Part shown: one piece after another, positions 1-8,384 of the stretch | How positions within the stretch are numbered: position 1 is the stretch's first letter | How the letters are laid out: each line of letters begins with the position of its first letter | Assembly: GCF_016785085.1 (NCBI RefSeq) | Contig: NZ_JAENHO010000001.1 | Span: 248,001 to 312,000, forward strand | Direction of reading: 5' to 3' | DNA: 64,000 nt | From: Paractinoplanes lichenicola | GTDB lineage: Bacteria; Actinomycetota; Actinomycetes; Mycobacteriales; Micromonosporaceae | Notes under the pieces: generated by a model | What the model was told of the DNA's origin: nothing | Databases searched by the model: none | The model's input: only the letters and a program-made list of their open reading frames with translations | Made by a program: the position numbers and the translations under genes

Positions 1-20
1 TGTCACGCTCACGCAGGCTT

Positions 21-34
21 TGGGAGCGCTCCCA
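21..34. promoter_or_regulatory. CebR-type operator upstream of mannanase
   Basis: The sequence TGGGAGCGCTCCCA is a perfect 14-bp palindrome and matches the known CebR/LacI-family operator that controls cellulose- and mannan-use genes in actinomycetes. It ends 25 bp before the GTG start of the mannanase gene, so a bound LacI-type repressor would block its transcription. No CebR gene lies in the window, so the repressor must be encoded elsewhere. Confidence 0.8.
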
Positions 35-59
35 GTCCCCCTATCCCCGAGGTGACCAC

Positions 60-1424
60 GTGAACATGCGAAGAAGATGGCTGGCCGGACTCGCCGCCCT
101 GGCCGCGGCGGCCGGGCTGGCGCTGACCGTCGCCACCCAGCCCGCGGCCGCGGCGACCGGCATCAAGGTCAGCGGCACCCAGATCCTCGAGGCCAACGGC
201 AACCCGTTCGTCATGCGCGGCGTCAACCACGCGCACACCTGGTACGCCGACCGGTTCTCGTCGCTGGCCGACATCAAGGCCCTGGGCGCCAACACCGTAC
301 GGGTGGTGCTGAGCACCGGCGACCGGTGGACCCGCAACGACGCCGCCGACGTGTCCCGGGTGATCGCCGAGTGCAAGCGGCTCAAGCTGATCTGCGTGCT
401 CGAGGCCCACGACACCACCGGCTACGGCGAGGACGCGGCGGCCACGACCCTGGCCAAGGCGACCGACTACTGGATCGGCATCGAGAGCGCGCTGGACGGG
501 CAGGAGAACTACGTCGTCCTGAACATCGGCAACGAGCCGTACGGGAACCAGAACGCCACTGGCTGGATCAACGACACCAAGACCGCGATCAGCCGGCTGC
601 GGGCCGCCGGGTTCGCGCACGCGCTGATGGTCGACGCGCCCAACTGGGGCCAGGACTGGCAGTTCATCATGCGCGACAACGCGGCCTCGGTGTTCGCCGC
701 CGACCCGCAGCGCAACACGATCTTCAGCATCCACATGTACGGCGTGTTCGACACGGCGGCCGAGATCACCGACTACATCGGGCGGTTCCAGACGGCCGGG
801 CTGCCGCTGGTGATCGGCGAGTTCGGCTTCAACCACTCGGACGGCAACCCCGACGAGGACACGATCCTGGCCACCGCCCAGGCCCGCGGCATCGGCTATC
901 TGGGCTGGTCGTGGAGCGGCAACGGCGGCGGCGTCGAGTATCTCGACATGGTCACCGGCTTCAACCCGGCCCAGCTGACGACGTGGGGCACCCGGATCTT
1001 CAACGGCGCGAACGGCATCAAGGCCACGGCACGCGAGGCGACCATCTACGGCGGCACCACCCCGCCGACAACGCCGCCGACCACTCCCCCGACAACGCCT
1101 CCCACCACCCCGCCCGCGTCTGGCGCGTGCACGGCTACCTATGCGGTAACCGGTTCTTGGGGCAGCGGCTTCCAGGGCGCGGTGACCGTCACCGCCGGCT
1201 CGGCGGCGATCCGCGGCTGGACCGTCACGTGGACGTGGCCGAGCGGTCAGCAGTTCACCAACACCTGGAACGCGTCGGTGACCACCTCGGGCAGCGCGAT
1301 CACCGCCCGCAACATGCCCTACAACGGCGCTCTGGCCGCGGGGGCGAACGCGACCTGGGGCTTCACCGCCTCGAGCACCGGCACCAACACGGCGCCCACC
1401 GCCGTGACCTGCGCCGCCGCCTGA
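60..1424 (+). CDS. Secreted GH5 endo-beta-1,4-mannanase with CBM2
   Basis: This is a secreted glycoside hydrolase family 5 enzyme, most like subfamily 8 beta-mannanases. A signal peptide (residues 1-32, AAA before cleavage) is followed by the catalytic domain (about 34-330). The acid/base is E159 in NIGNEPYGN and the nucleophile is E254 in IGEFG; GVNHAHTWY near residue 54 is typical of the subfamily. A Thr/Pro linker (TTPP repeats, 333-352) leads to a cellulose-binding CBM2 (354-454) closed by C357 and C451. GTG at 60 is preferred over ATG at 66 because GAGG at 49-52 is well spaced for it. The CebR-type box just upstream suggests induction by plant cell-wall oligosaccharides. Confidence 0.93.
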   Translation: MNMRRRWLAGLAALAAAAGLALTVATQPAAAATGIKVSGTQILEANGNPFVMRGVNHAHTWYADRFSSLADIKALGANTVRVVLSTGDRWTRNDAADVSRVIAECKRLKLICVLEAHDTTGYGEDAAATTLAKATDYWIGIESALDGQENYVVLNIGNEPYGNQNATGWINDTKTAISRLRAAGFAHALMVDAPNWGQDWQFIMRDNAASVFAADPQRNTIFSIHMYGVFDTAAEITDYIGRFQTAGLPLVIGEFGFNHSDGNPDEDTILATAQARGIGYLGWSWSGNGGGVEYLDMVTGFNPAQLTTWGTRIFNGANGIKATAREATIYGGTTPPTTPPTTPPTTPPTTPPASGACTATYAVTGSWGSGFQGAVTVTAGSAAIRGWTVTWTWPSGQQFTNTWNASVTTSGSAITARNMPYNGALAAGANATWGFTASSTGTNTAPTAVTCAAA

Positions 1425-1492
1425 CGCACTCCATGGCCCCGTCAAGATCGCCCGACAGAGCGGCTTGATCGGATCGGGGTCCCGCGACACAC

Positions 1493-1529
1493 GGCCGCTC
1501 CGGGCCCGGTCCAACCACCCGGAGCGGCC
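1493..1529 (+). terminator. Hairpin downstream of mannanase
   Basis: GGCCGCTCCGGG at 1493-1504 pairs perfectly with CCCGGAGCGGCC at 1518-1529 around a 13-nt loop. It lies about 70 bp after the mannanase stop and before the next gene's ribosome binding site. There is no U-tract, which is common for actinobacterial terminators. Confidence 0.55.
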
Positions 1530-1622
1530 CCAGTGCAGGGGCACCGAGTGAAGCCGATGTGCTGTGATGGTCGTCTTGAGACCGGAAGATCCGGTACGCC
1601 CGGCCGAAGGAGACCACTGCAG

Positions 1623-2513
1623 ATGTCCTCGGCGGCTCTTCTGGCGGAGCGGTTGTCGCGGGCGGGGATCGACGACGTCGTCACCGTCGAGCCGGTGAGC
1701 GGCGGGCTGGCCGCGCTCGCGGGGAGAGCTCTTCGCAGGAACGGGCCGCCGGTCTTCGTCAAAGCCTTCGCCGAAGCAACGGGCACCAGCGCTTTTGTCG
1801 CGGAGGCCGAAGGGCTGGCCGCCCTGCGTGAGCTCGGCGGGCTGGCGACACCCGACGTCCTGGTGGCGAACCACGAGGTGCTCGTGCTGTCGCTTTTGCG
1901 GCCGAGGCCGGCCACGGAATCCTTCTGGGAGCAGTTGGCCCACGCGCTGGCCCACCTGCACACGAACACGGTCCACCCCCGCTTCGGGTGGCACCGTGAA
2001 AACTGGCTGGGTCGCCGCCGGCAGGTCAATACGTGGTCCGACGACGGCTTCGCCTTCTTCGCCGAGCGCCGGCTGCTTCGCTGGCTCACCGAACCGCGCG
2101 TCGAGGCCGCACTCGAACCCGCCGACCGGCTCGCGCTGGAACGGTTGTGTGATCGGCTTCCCGACCTGCTGCCCGACCGGCCCGCCTGCCTGACGCACGG
2201 CGACCTGTGGACCCAGAACGTGCTGGCCACCACGGACGGGCGGCCGGCGCTGATCGACCCGGCGGTGTCATACGCCTGGGCCGAGGTGGACCTGGCGCAC
2301 CTCTGGACGACGGTCCCGCCACCGGAGTCGCACCGGTTCTTCGACATCTATGCCGAACTCACCGGACTCGACGCCGAGTGGCGGGCCCGCATGCCGATCA
2401 TCCAGCTGCGCCAGCATCTGGCGGTCGTGGCCCAGTTCGACGACGACTGGGGCGCCGCCGAGACGATCCGGGCCACGCTGGCGCCGTTCAGAGCGAGGGG
2501 ACTCAATCCTTGA
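1623..2513 (+). CDS. Fructosamine kinase family protein
   Basis: The 296-residue protein belongs to the fructosamine/ketosamine-3-kinase family, which phosphorylates sugar adducts on amines for deglycation. Visible landmarks are the ATP-site lysine in VFVKAF (K47), the catalytic loop HGDLWTQN near residue 194, and the metal-binding LIDPAVSYAWAEVDLAH. The length matches the family. ATG at 1623 follows GAAGGAGA at 1606-1613; an upstream GTG extension has no ribosome binding site and reads as low-complexity sequence. It converges with and overlaps the next gene by 11 bp. Confidence 0.85.
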   Translation: MSSAALLAERLSRAGIDDVVTVEPVSGGLAALAGRALRRNGPPVFVKAFAEATGTSAFVAEAEGLAALRELGGLATPDVLVANHEVLVLSLLRPRPATESFWEQLAHALAHLHTNTVHPRFGWHRENWLGRRRQVNTWSDDGFAFFAERRLLRWLTEPRVEAALEPADRLALERLCDRLPDLLPDRPACLTHGDLWTQNVLATTDGRPALIDPAVSYAWAEVDLAHLWTTVPPPESHRFFDIYAELTGLDAEWRARMPIIQLRQHLAVVAQFDDDWGAAETIRATLAPFRARGLNP

Positions 2514-3288
2514 CGGCCACCCCGCAGAACTGGTTGACGTCGACGTCGCCTGTTTCGGCGTCCGGGCGCCAGCGGTTGCACGGGACGACGCCGGGTTCGA
2601 GCAGGCGCAACCCGTCGAAGAAGCGGCCGATCTGCTCCGCGCTGCGATATTTGATCTTCGGGGTGCCGCGTTCGTTCCAGAAGTCGACGATGCGTTTGGC
2701 CTCGTCGGTGTTGATGTCGTCGCAGCCGTGCGCGACGACCAGGTAGCTGCCGGACGGCACGGCGTCGACCAGGGTGCGTACGGCGGCTAGGGCGGCCTCG
2801 TCGTCGCGCAGGAAGTGCAGGATGCCGAGCAGGGTGATCGCGACCGGCCGGCTGAAGTCGAGCGTGCCGGTGGCCGCGCGCAGGATCGCGGCGGGATCGT
2901 TGAGGTCGGCCTCGACGTATTCGGTCTTGCCCTCGGAGGTGCCGGCCAGCAGCGTCAGGGCGTGCACGAGCACGAGCGGATCGTTGTCGACGTAGACGAC
3001 CCGCGTGTCCGGAGCGACGGCCTGCGCCACCTGGTGGGTGTTGTCGGCGGTCGGCAGCCCGGCCCCGATGTCGAGGATCTGCCGGATCCCGCCCTCGCCG
3101 ACCAGATGCCGCACCGAACGGCGCAAGAACTTCCGATCCTCCTGGGCCAGCGTGACGATCGACGGCAGGATCCCGGCGATCACGTCCCCGGCCTCCCGAT
3201 CGACGGGGAAGTTGTCGGTGCCGCCCAGCCAGTAGTTCCACAGCCTCGCCGAGTGCGGCGCGTTCGTGTTCAAACGCGGGTCCGTCAC
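2503..3288 (-). CDS. SAM-dependent methyltransferase, DUF574 family
   Basis: The 261-residue protein is of the DUF574 (Methyltransf_19) family, abundant in actinomycetes. The N-terminus NAPHSARLWNYWLGGTDNFPVD is the family hallmark (shown here around residues 8-27 of the chain). A Rossmann motif ILDIGAGLPT follows, then VVYVDNDP for SAM binding. Substrates of the family are mostly unknown. GTG at 3288 is chosen because GGGGGAG lies three bases upstream; the open frame extends further but lacks similarity. The 3' end overlaps the convergent kinase gene. Confidence 0.85.
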   Translation of the reverse strand: MTDPRLNTNAPHSARLWNYWLGGTDNFPVDREAGDVIAGILPSIVTLAQEDRKFLRRSVRHLVGEGGIRQILDIGAGLPTADNTHQVAQAVAPDTRVVYVDNDPLVLVHALTLLAGTSEGKTEYVEADLNDPAAILRAATGTLDFSRPVAITLLGILHFLRDDEAALAAVRTLVDAVPSGSYLVVAHGCDDINTDEAKRIVDFWNERGTPKIKYRSAEQIGRFFDGLRLLEPGVVPCNRWRPDAETGDVDVNQFCGVAVKD

Positions 3289-3440
3289 GCTCTCCCCCTG
3301 AGTCCACAGTGTCCGGACCTCACATGGTGGCACCGGCGAGCCCCGGCCGGAAGAAGCCGAGTGGATCGCCTGGTGATTGACCCCGCGATTGGCTACGTTG
3401 CCCTCACCGCGGCCGAATCTCACGGGGAGGAGTCGCAGCC

Positions 3441-4385
3441 GTGCGGCAGGAGCACAAGACCTTCCGGGCGATCGAGGTCGGCGACGGCGGCGACGGGCGG
3501 TGGAAGACGTACGCCCAAAGCCTGTGGCCGGAGATGGCGGGCCTGCTGACCGAGGAGGGCCGGACTCCGGAGGGCGCGGATCGGGTTCGGGCGCTGTTCC
3601 ATGCGCACATGCCGGAACTGGTCCCGGTTCTCGACCGCCTGGCCGGCCAGCTCGACCGGCCCGAGGCGGAAGCCTTCCTCACCCACGCGGCACTGCGGCC
3701 GTTCTCCCAGGCGTGCACCCAGATCGCCCGGAACGGCACCCTGCTGCGCAACTATGACCTACGGCCCGATCAGTGCGAAGGGACCATCGCCTCCTCCCGC
3801 TACCTGCGCCCCGTGATCGGGATGCAGGACATGCTGTGGGGCCTGCTGGACGGGATGAACGACGCCGGTCTCGCGATCTCGCTCACCTGGGGCGGACGTT
3901 CCGCGTACGGACGTGGTTTCGCCATTCTCATCGTGGTGCGCTACCTGCTCGAGACGTGCGACACCGTCGACGAGGCGGTCGGCAGGCTGCGATCTCTCCC
4001 GATCGCCGTCCCCCAGAACCTCACCCTCGTCGATCCCACCAAGGCGGTGACAATGTTCGTGGGGCCGGACATGGCACCGACGCCGGCGCCGGATGCCTGC
4101 GCCGCCAATCACCAGCACCTGCCGGTGACCGACGAGCAGGAACGAACCCTGCGGACGCAGGAGCGGCTGCGCACCATCCGCGCCGCAGGCACGAACGTGG
4201 CGGCGATGCTGCAGCCGCCCCTCTACCGATCCGTCGACGAGCAGGGTTCGAGAACGCTCTATACAGCCCACTACCGGCCCGCCGACGGCCGCGTGACGTA
4301 CTACTGGCCCGGCGACTCCTGGCACCAGTCCTTCACCGACTTCACCCCGGGATCCCGCACCGTGACCTTGGGCCGGCCCAGCTGA
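3441..4385 (+). CDS. C45-type Ntn hydrolase (6-APA acyltransferase-like)
   Basis: The 314-residue protein resembles peptidase C45 / acyl-CoA:6-aminopenicillanate acyltransferase-like Ntn hydrolases, which cleave or transfer linear amides. The motif ACTQIARNG with C92, followed by LLRNYDLRP, matches the N-terminal nucleophile and substrate loop of the family, and WGLLDGMNDAGLAISLTWGG fits the core. Autocleavage before C92 would remove a 91-residue pro-part, but the residue before Cys is Ala, so processing is uncertain. GTG at 3441 follows GGGGAGGAG. No beta-lactam genes are nearby, so a general amidase role is more likely. Confidence 0.7.
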   Translation: MRQEHKTFRAIEVGDGGDGRWKTYAQSLWPEMAGLLTEEGRTPEGADRVRALFHAHMPELVPVLDRLAGQLDRPEAEAFLTHAALRPFSQACTQIARNGTLLRNYDLRPDQCEGTIASSRYLRPVIGMQDMLWGLLDGMNDAGLAISLTWGGRSAYGRGFAILIVVRYLLETCDTVDEAVGRLRSLPIAVPQNLTLVDPTKAVTMFVGPDMAPTPAPDACAANHQHLPVTDEQERTLRTQERLRTIRAAGTNVAAMLQPPLYRSVDEQGSRTLYTAHYRPADGRVTYYWPGDSWHQSFTDFTPGSRTVTLGRPS

Positions 4386-4407
4386 ACGGAAGTCGATCGA
4401 ACGCGGG

Positions 4408-5568
4408 CTACAGGGGCAGCCAGAGGGCTGCCACGTTCGGCGGCTCCCAGGTGACCAGCGACGTGTGGGCGATCCGGCATTCGTAGCGCTTGCCCTGGTA
4501 GGTGACGACCTGACCCCGGGCGTACGCCACCCCGGGCGCCCACGCGGTGCCGCTCGGTGCGGGCGTGGTCGGCTGCGTTGTGGGAGGCGTAGTCGTGGGG
4601 GGCGTGGCCGGGCGGGTCGTCGGGGGTGTCGTTGCGGGCGGGGTGGTCACCGTGCAGTCGCCGGCGATGGCGATCGTGTCGGTGTGGGTGGTGCCGGCCG
4701 CGCGGTAGGAGGAGATCGCGGCGGTGGCCTGGGCCGGGGTGAGGATCTGGTTCTTGGCGTGGAAGACGTAGTCGACGGACTGCTGCCAGACCGCGGTGGC
4801 CCCGGCGGCCCGGCCGGCCAGGTCGATGAACCACTGGTTGAAGTCGATCGACATGGCCTGGCGGGGGTAGACCTTGCCCGAGTGGTCGCCGACGAGCACG
4901 CCGTCGATGTAGTACTTCACGTGGCCGTCGCCCACCGTGGCCTGGACGTCGTGCCAGCCGGCGATGCTGCGGGCCTGCTGGCTGTGCTGGTTGTCGGCGT
5001 ACCAGGGCTCGGGGACGTACGTGTACCAGCTCGTCTGATAGTTGATCGGCCCGGCCTCGCCCCAGCCGCCGTTGGGCAGATATTCCGAGAAGTCCAGCTC
5101 GGAGTAGGCCGGGTCCATCGGCGCGGCCAGCGGCGAGATCGTGTAGAAGGTCTGGTTGACGTGATCGCCGTCGGGGCCGCTGACCGGGGCGTCGGCGAAC
5201 TTGACGCGGGCCAGGTAGGTGCCGGCCAGGAAGCGGCGCTGGCTCTGCGAGAACTCGGCGTGCGACGTACCGGCCGCTGTGCCGTTGGTAGTGGCGGTCA
5301 GTTGCGCGACCTTCTGACCGTCGACCGTGGGGAAGGTGACGTTGTCGGCGCGCCAGCCCGCGCCGGGGACGCCCGGGCCACCACTGGCGGTGCGGATGCT
5401 CCAGCCTCGTTGGGTGAGGGCGGGATCCGTACGGGAACTGTAGTTGAAGTCGTCGAAGAGCGCGCCGCACGCCGCGGCCGCGCTGCTGGACGAGGTCGCG
5501 GCGACGCCGAGTGCGACGGTGACGGAGGCGACGGTGGCGCCCAGGACGATCTTTCGGGTGCGGCCCAT
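4408..5568 (-). CDS. Secreted GH16-like hydrolase with CBM5/12
   Basis: The 386-residue protein has a signal peptide (1-33), a concanavalin-like GH16 domain and a C-terminal chitin-type CBM5/12. The GH16 catalytic signature ExDxxE is seen as E157-L-D-F-S-E162. A Thr/Pro linker (about 308-342) precedes the CBM, recognisable by WAPGVAYARGQVVTYQGKRY and the final W. It probably cleaves a beta-1,3 or beta-1,4 glucan, or a related polymer, outside the cell. It is transcribed away from the GntR gene at 5708, and a nested palindrome in its leader is a candidate operator. Exact substrate cannot be read from sequence. Confidence 0.8.
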   Translation of the reverse strand: MGRTRKIVLGATVASVTVALGVAATSSSSAAAACGALFDDFNYSSRTDPALTQRGWSIRTASGGPGVPGAGWRADNVTFPTVDGQKVAQLTATTNGTAAGTSHAEFSQSQRRFLAGTYLARVKFADAPVSGPDGDHVNQTFYTISPLAAPMDPAYSELDFSEYLPNGGWGEAGPINYQTSWYTYVPEPWYADNQHSQQARSIAGWHDVQATVGDGHVKYYIDGVLVGDHSGKVYPRQAMSIDFNQWFIDLAGRAAGATAVWQQSVDYVFHAKNQILTPAQATAAISSYRAAGTTHTDTIAIAGDCTVTTPPATTPPTTRPATPPTTTPPTTQPTTPAPSGTAWAPGVAYARGQVVTYQGKRYECRIAHTSLVTWEPPNVAALWLPL

Positions 5569-5585
5569 GGGGGTGGGGCCCTTCT

Positions 5586-5624
5586 ACGTGGGGGAAAGTT
5601 GACCACTGGTAAAGAACCCCACGT
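5586..5624. promoter_or_regulatory. Nested palindromes between GH16 and GntR genes
   Basis: An outer inverted repeat (ACGTGGGG at 5586-5593, CCCCACGT at 5617-5624) encloses an inner one (TT-G-ACCA-C-TGGT-A-AA, 5599-5613), and their centres differ by only one base. The inner core ACCACTGGT resembles half sites of HutC/DasR-type GntR regulators. The element sits 18-56 bp before the GH16 start, in the divergent region shared with the GntR gene. Confidence 0.5.
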
Positions 5625-5707
5625 CAACGGCGTACGTCAATATGCTTGGGTCGATTTAAGGCGTGGCACAGGTGACTCGGCCCGGATGAACCGGCAGAGT
5701 TGGCCCG

Positions 5708-6367
5708 ATGAGGCGGACCGAGGTGCGCGAGCGGCTGCGCGAGATCGTCGGCACGGTCACCCCGGGTGAACCGCTCCCCTCCGAGCGTGACCTCAGCGTC
5801 CGGCTCGGCACGTCGCGCCCGACGCTACGCATCGCCATCGAGGAGCTGACCCGCGAGGGTCTGCTGGTGCGGCGCCACGGCCGCGGCACGTTCCGCAACC
5901 TCCGCAAGATCTCGCAGGAGGTGCCGTCGTCGGCCGACCTGCCCCCGGCCGAGGGCGATTGGCAAAGCGAATTGCTCGAGTACGCGGTGACGACGCCGGA
6001 CGCGATGGTCCGCGCGCTACGCCTGCGGATCGTCGACGGCAGCCCGATGGCGCTGGAGGAGATCCGGGTGCCGCTGGCCGTCGCGCCGGGCCTGACCGAG
6101 GCCGACTTCACGGGCGACTCGCTCTATCAGCGGCTGCGCGACCACCACGGCGTCGTCCCGGCCGAGGCCGTGCAGACCACCGAGCCCACGCTGACCACGC
6201 CCGCCCAGTCCCGGCTGCTCGAGGTGCCGCCGCACTCCCCCGCGCTGCTGTTCGAGCGGACCACCCGCGACGCCGAGGGCCGGGTGATCGAGCATGCCCG
6301 CTCGGTCTATCGCGGCGACCGCTATCGCATCACCCAGCACCTGCGCTTCGGCCCCGAATCAGGCTGA
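5708..6367 (+). CDS. GntR family regulator, HutC/UTRA type
   Basis: The 219-residue protein has a GntR winged helix (residues 2-60, with LPSERDLSVRLGTSRPTLR and the wing RRHGRGTF) and a UTRA ligand domain (about 80-215, ending in DRYRITQHLRF). UTRA domains usually bind sugar phosphates or small metabolites. Its divergence from the GH16 gene and the palindrome between them suggest that it controls that enzyme and perhaps itself. The 3' end overlaps the next, convergent gene by 9 bp. Confidence 0.88.
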   Translation: MRRTEVRERLREIVGTVTPGEPLPSERDLSVRLGTSRPTLRIAIEELTREGLLVRRHGRGTFRNLRKISQEVPSSADLPPAEGDWQSELLEYAVTTPDAMVRALRLRIVDGSPMALEEIRVPLAVAPGLTEADFTGDSLYQRLRDHHGVVPAEAVQTTEPTLTTPAQSRLLEVPPHSPALLFERTTRDAEGRVIEHARSVYRGDRYRITQHLRFGPESG

Positions 6368-6586
6368 GACCAGCTCCTCGCGAGCGGCATTACGCGAGCG
6401 GCCGCAGTTCGTGCACATCACGTAGTGGCGAGCCGGGCGGACCGGGAACAGCGGCACGAAGAACAGGCTGAACTTCGTCGTACGCCGTACGAGCGTCTGC
6501 GCCGCCATGGCCCCGCACACCTCGCAGTGCCCGGCCCGCGACCCGACGATCTTGTCTTTGCTGCGCAGTCCGAAGATGAAGAACAC
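6359..6586 (-). CDS. Small zinc-ribbon protein
   Basis: The 75-residue protein carries two CxxC pairs, CEVC near residue 21 and CTNC near residue 58, the layout of a zinc ribbon. The segment between them (FSLFFVPLFPV) is hydrophobic. Similar short zinc-ribbon proteins are widespread in actinobacteria, with no agreed function. It starts with GTG and probably forms a transcription unit of its own or runs on from the SDR gene upstream. Confidence 0.75.
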   Translation of the reverse strand: MFFIFGLRSKDKIVGSRAGHCEVCGAMAAQTLVRRTTKFSLFFVPLFPVRPARHYVMCTNCGRSRNAAREELVSA

Positions 6587-6601
6587 CCTGCCAACGGTAC
6601 G

Positions 6602-7426
6602 TCAGCCGCGCTCGGGCTCCGGGACGGCGTGTTCGGCCGCCCGGCTCACCTTCTCCCAGCCGGCCCACGTGTCGAGGCGCCGCTGGGTGAGGTCGAACGC
6701 GACGTCGTAGACCATGCTGCCGAGCAGCAGGCGCAGCGGCGGCTCGTCGCTGTCGACCAGCTTGAGCAGCGCCTCGGCGGCCAGACGGGGCTCGCTGTCG
6801 ACCGAGCCCTCGGCCCACTGCCGCTCGAGCTCGGCCCGCAGACCGGCGTAGTCGTCGCTCGGGGTAGTCGAGGTCATGTCGCGATAGAGGTCGGTCCAGT
6901 AGCCGCCGGGCTGGACGATGCTGACCTTGACCCCGAACGTCGCCGCCTCGAGGGCCAGCGCCTCGCTCATGCCCTCGAGGGCGAACTTGCTCGCACTGTA
7001 GAGGCCGGTGCTGGGGAAACCGCCGAGCGCCGCGATGCTGGAGACCTGCACGATGTGACCGGCGCCGCGGGCGCGCAGATGCGGCAGCGCGGCCTGACTG
7101 ACCCACAACGCGCCGAAGAAGTTGACCTCGAACTGGGCCCGGGCCTGCTCCTCGGTGAACTCCTCGACCATGCCCATCGACATCGTGCCGGCGTTGTTGA
7201 CCACGATGTCGAGCCCGCCGAAATGCTCGGCCGCCCGGTCGACGGCACTGTGGACCGCAGCGCGATCGGTCACGTCGAGCGTCAGCGGAAGTAGCCGGTC
7301 GTGATGGCGCTCGTTTGTGGTGATGTTGCGGGCGGCGGCGGCGACCCGGTCGCCCCTTTCGAGCGCGGCCTCGGCGAACGCCCGGCCCAGTCCGCGGCTG
7401 GCACCGGTGATGAACCACGTACGCAT
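6602..7426 (-). CDS. SDR family oxidoreductase
   Basis: The 274-residue classical short-chain dehydrogenase has the cofactor motif TGASRGLGRAF near residue 8, NNAG near 85, the catalytic Ser in VSSIAALGG and YSASK (Tyr/Lys). Substrate is not evident. ATG at 7426 follows GGGGAGGAG with good spacing. A perfect TetR-like palindrome lies 24 bp upstream, so the gene is probably induced by a small molecule through a TetR regulator that is not adjacent. Confidence 0.88.
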   Translation of the reverse strand: MRTWFITGASRGLGRAFAEAALERGDRVAAAARNITTNERHHDRLLPLTLDVTDRAAVHSAVDRAAEHFGGLDIVVNNAGTMSMGMVEEFTEEQARAQFEVNFFGALWVSQAALPHLRARGAGHIVQVSSIAALGGFPSTGLYSASKFALEGMSEALALEAATFGVKVSIVQPGGYWTDLYRDMTSTTPSDDYAGLRAELERQWAEGSVDSEPRLAAEALLKLVDSDEPPLRLLLGSMVYDVAFDLTQRRLDTWAGWEKVSRAAEHAVPEPERG

Positions 7427-7449
7427 CTTGTGCTCCTCCCCAAGTGCGA

Positions 7450-7470
7450 GACGAGACGGTTCGTCTCGTC
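7450..7470. promoter_or_regulatory. TetR-type operator palindrome
   Basis: GACGAGACG at 7450-7458 and CGTCTCGTC at 7462-7470 form a perfect 9-bp inverted repeat with a 3-base centre. Its position just upstream of the SDR start is typical of TetR-family operators. The cognate regulator is not next to it; the two TetR genes in the window have different palindromes in front of them. Confidence 0.6.
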
Positions 7471-7511
7471 ACCTCACTGTAGCGCGGATCAGGGAGGTGC
7501 GCCCACGTCGG

Positions 7512-7823
7512 TCAGACAGGATCAGTGAACGAGACCGGCTTGCCGGTGGCGCGGGCGTAGGCGATCTCCCGGCTCGTGGACTCGCCGACATATCCGCCCG
7601 GGTTGACGACCAGAACCCGGTCGGCCAGGTCGATCTTGCGCAGGTGGAGGGCGCCCAGCGCGGTCTTCTGCTCGTCGGTGATCGGCTCGTCCCCGCCGGT
7701 CGGGGCGACGCTCGGCGCGACGACGATGACCCCGGCCAGGGTGAGCGCCCGGTTCGCCGCGCTCAGTTCGTCCACGAAGCGAACGGAGCCGCAGATGCAG
7801 ACGATCTCGGGCCGGTCGGGCAC
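7512..7823 (-). CDS. Nucleoside 2-deoxyribosyltransferase-like protein
   Basis: The 103-residue protein looks like a small member of the nucleoside 2-deoxyribosyltransferase / DUF4406 fold. It begins with ICGSVRF near residue 10, has the acidic centre DLADRVLVVNPGGYVGEST, and ends with an EIAYARATGKPV helix. Such proteins may act on nucleotides or nucleosides, but the small size leaves the activity open. GTG at 7823 follows GGAGGA. The palindrome array begins 56 bp upstream of this start. Confidence 0.7.
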   Translation of the reverse strand: MPDRPEIVCICGSVRFVDELSAANRALTLAGVIVVAPSVAPTGGDEPITDEQKTALGALHLRKIDLADRVLVVNPGGYVGESTSREIAYARATGKPVSFTDPV

Positions 7824-7878
7824 GTGTCAGTCCTCCATGGTCGAACGGGCAGCCGAGCGTGATGCCCCGCTGGTGGTA

Positions 7879-8366
7879 GTGAGTACTCACTTACCATGCT
7901 GAGCGTTTGGTCGATGAGCCGAGCGGCATGGTTGGACTGCCCGATGAGATGGCCGATGTGAGTACTCACTTACCTCGCTGGGCGTTGGCCGATGAACCGA
8001 GCGGCGTCGCTGGACTGCCCGACAAGTCGGCCGATGTGAGTACTCACTTACCTCGCAGGGGCGTTGACAGATGAACCGCGCCGCAACGCCGGACCACCCG
8101 ACGAAACAGCTGTAGTGAGTACTCACTTACCTCGCTGGGCGTCGACTGATGAACCGCGCCGCAACGCCGGACCGCCCGACGAAACAGCCGTAGTGAGTAC
8201 TCACTTACCAAGCTGGGCGTCGACTGATGAACCGCGCCGCAACGCCGGACCACCCGACGAAACAGCCGTAGTGAGTACTCACTTACCAAACTCAGCCCCA
8301 ACCGATAACCCGCACCGCAACGCCCGGATCGCCCAACCAGACAACCGATGTGAGTACTCACTTACC
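7879..8366. repeat. Seven-copy spaced palindrome array (78-79 bp period)
   Basis: The 17-mer GTGAGTACTCACTTACC occurs seven times, starting at 7879, 7958, 8036, 8115, 8193, 8271 and 8350. Its first 12 bases are a perfect palindrome. Intervals are 79, 78, 79, 78, 78 and 79 bp. The spacers of about 62 bp are related to each other; those of the third to fifth intervals are almost identical and the outer ones diverge. The alternation of 78 and 79 excludes one coding frame. The array fills the gap between the glycosyltransferase gene and the gene at 7512-7823. Confidence 0.9.
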
Positions 8367-8384
8367 ACGCTGAGCGTCGACCGA

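Noticed and set aside
9..2198. A 729-residue frame antisense to the mannanase and kinase genes
   Set aside because: It is rich in Arg, Gly and Val from complementary codons and has no recognisable domain.
7879..8366. CRISPR array
   Set aside because: The conserved unit is 17 bp, the spacers of about 62 bp are homologous to one another, and no cas gene is near; it is a tandem repeat with a conserved core.
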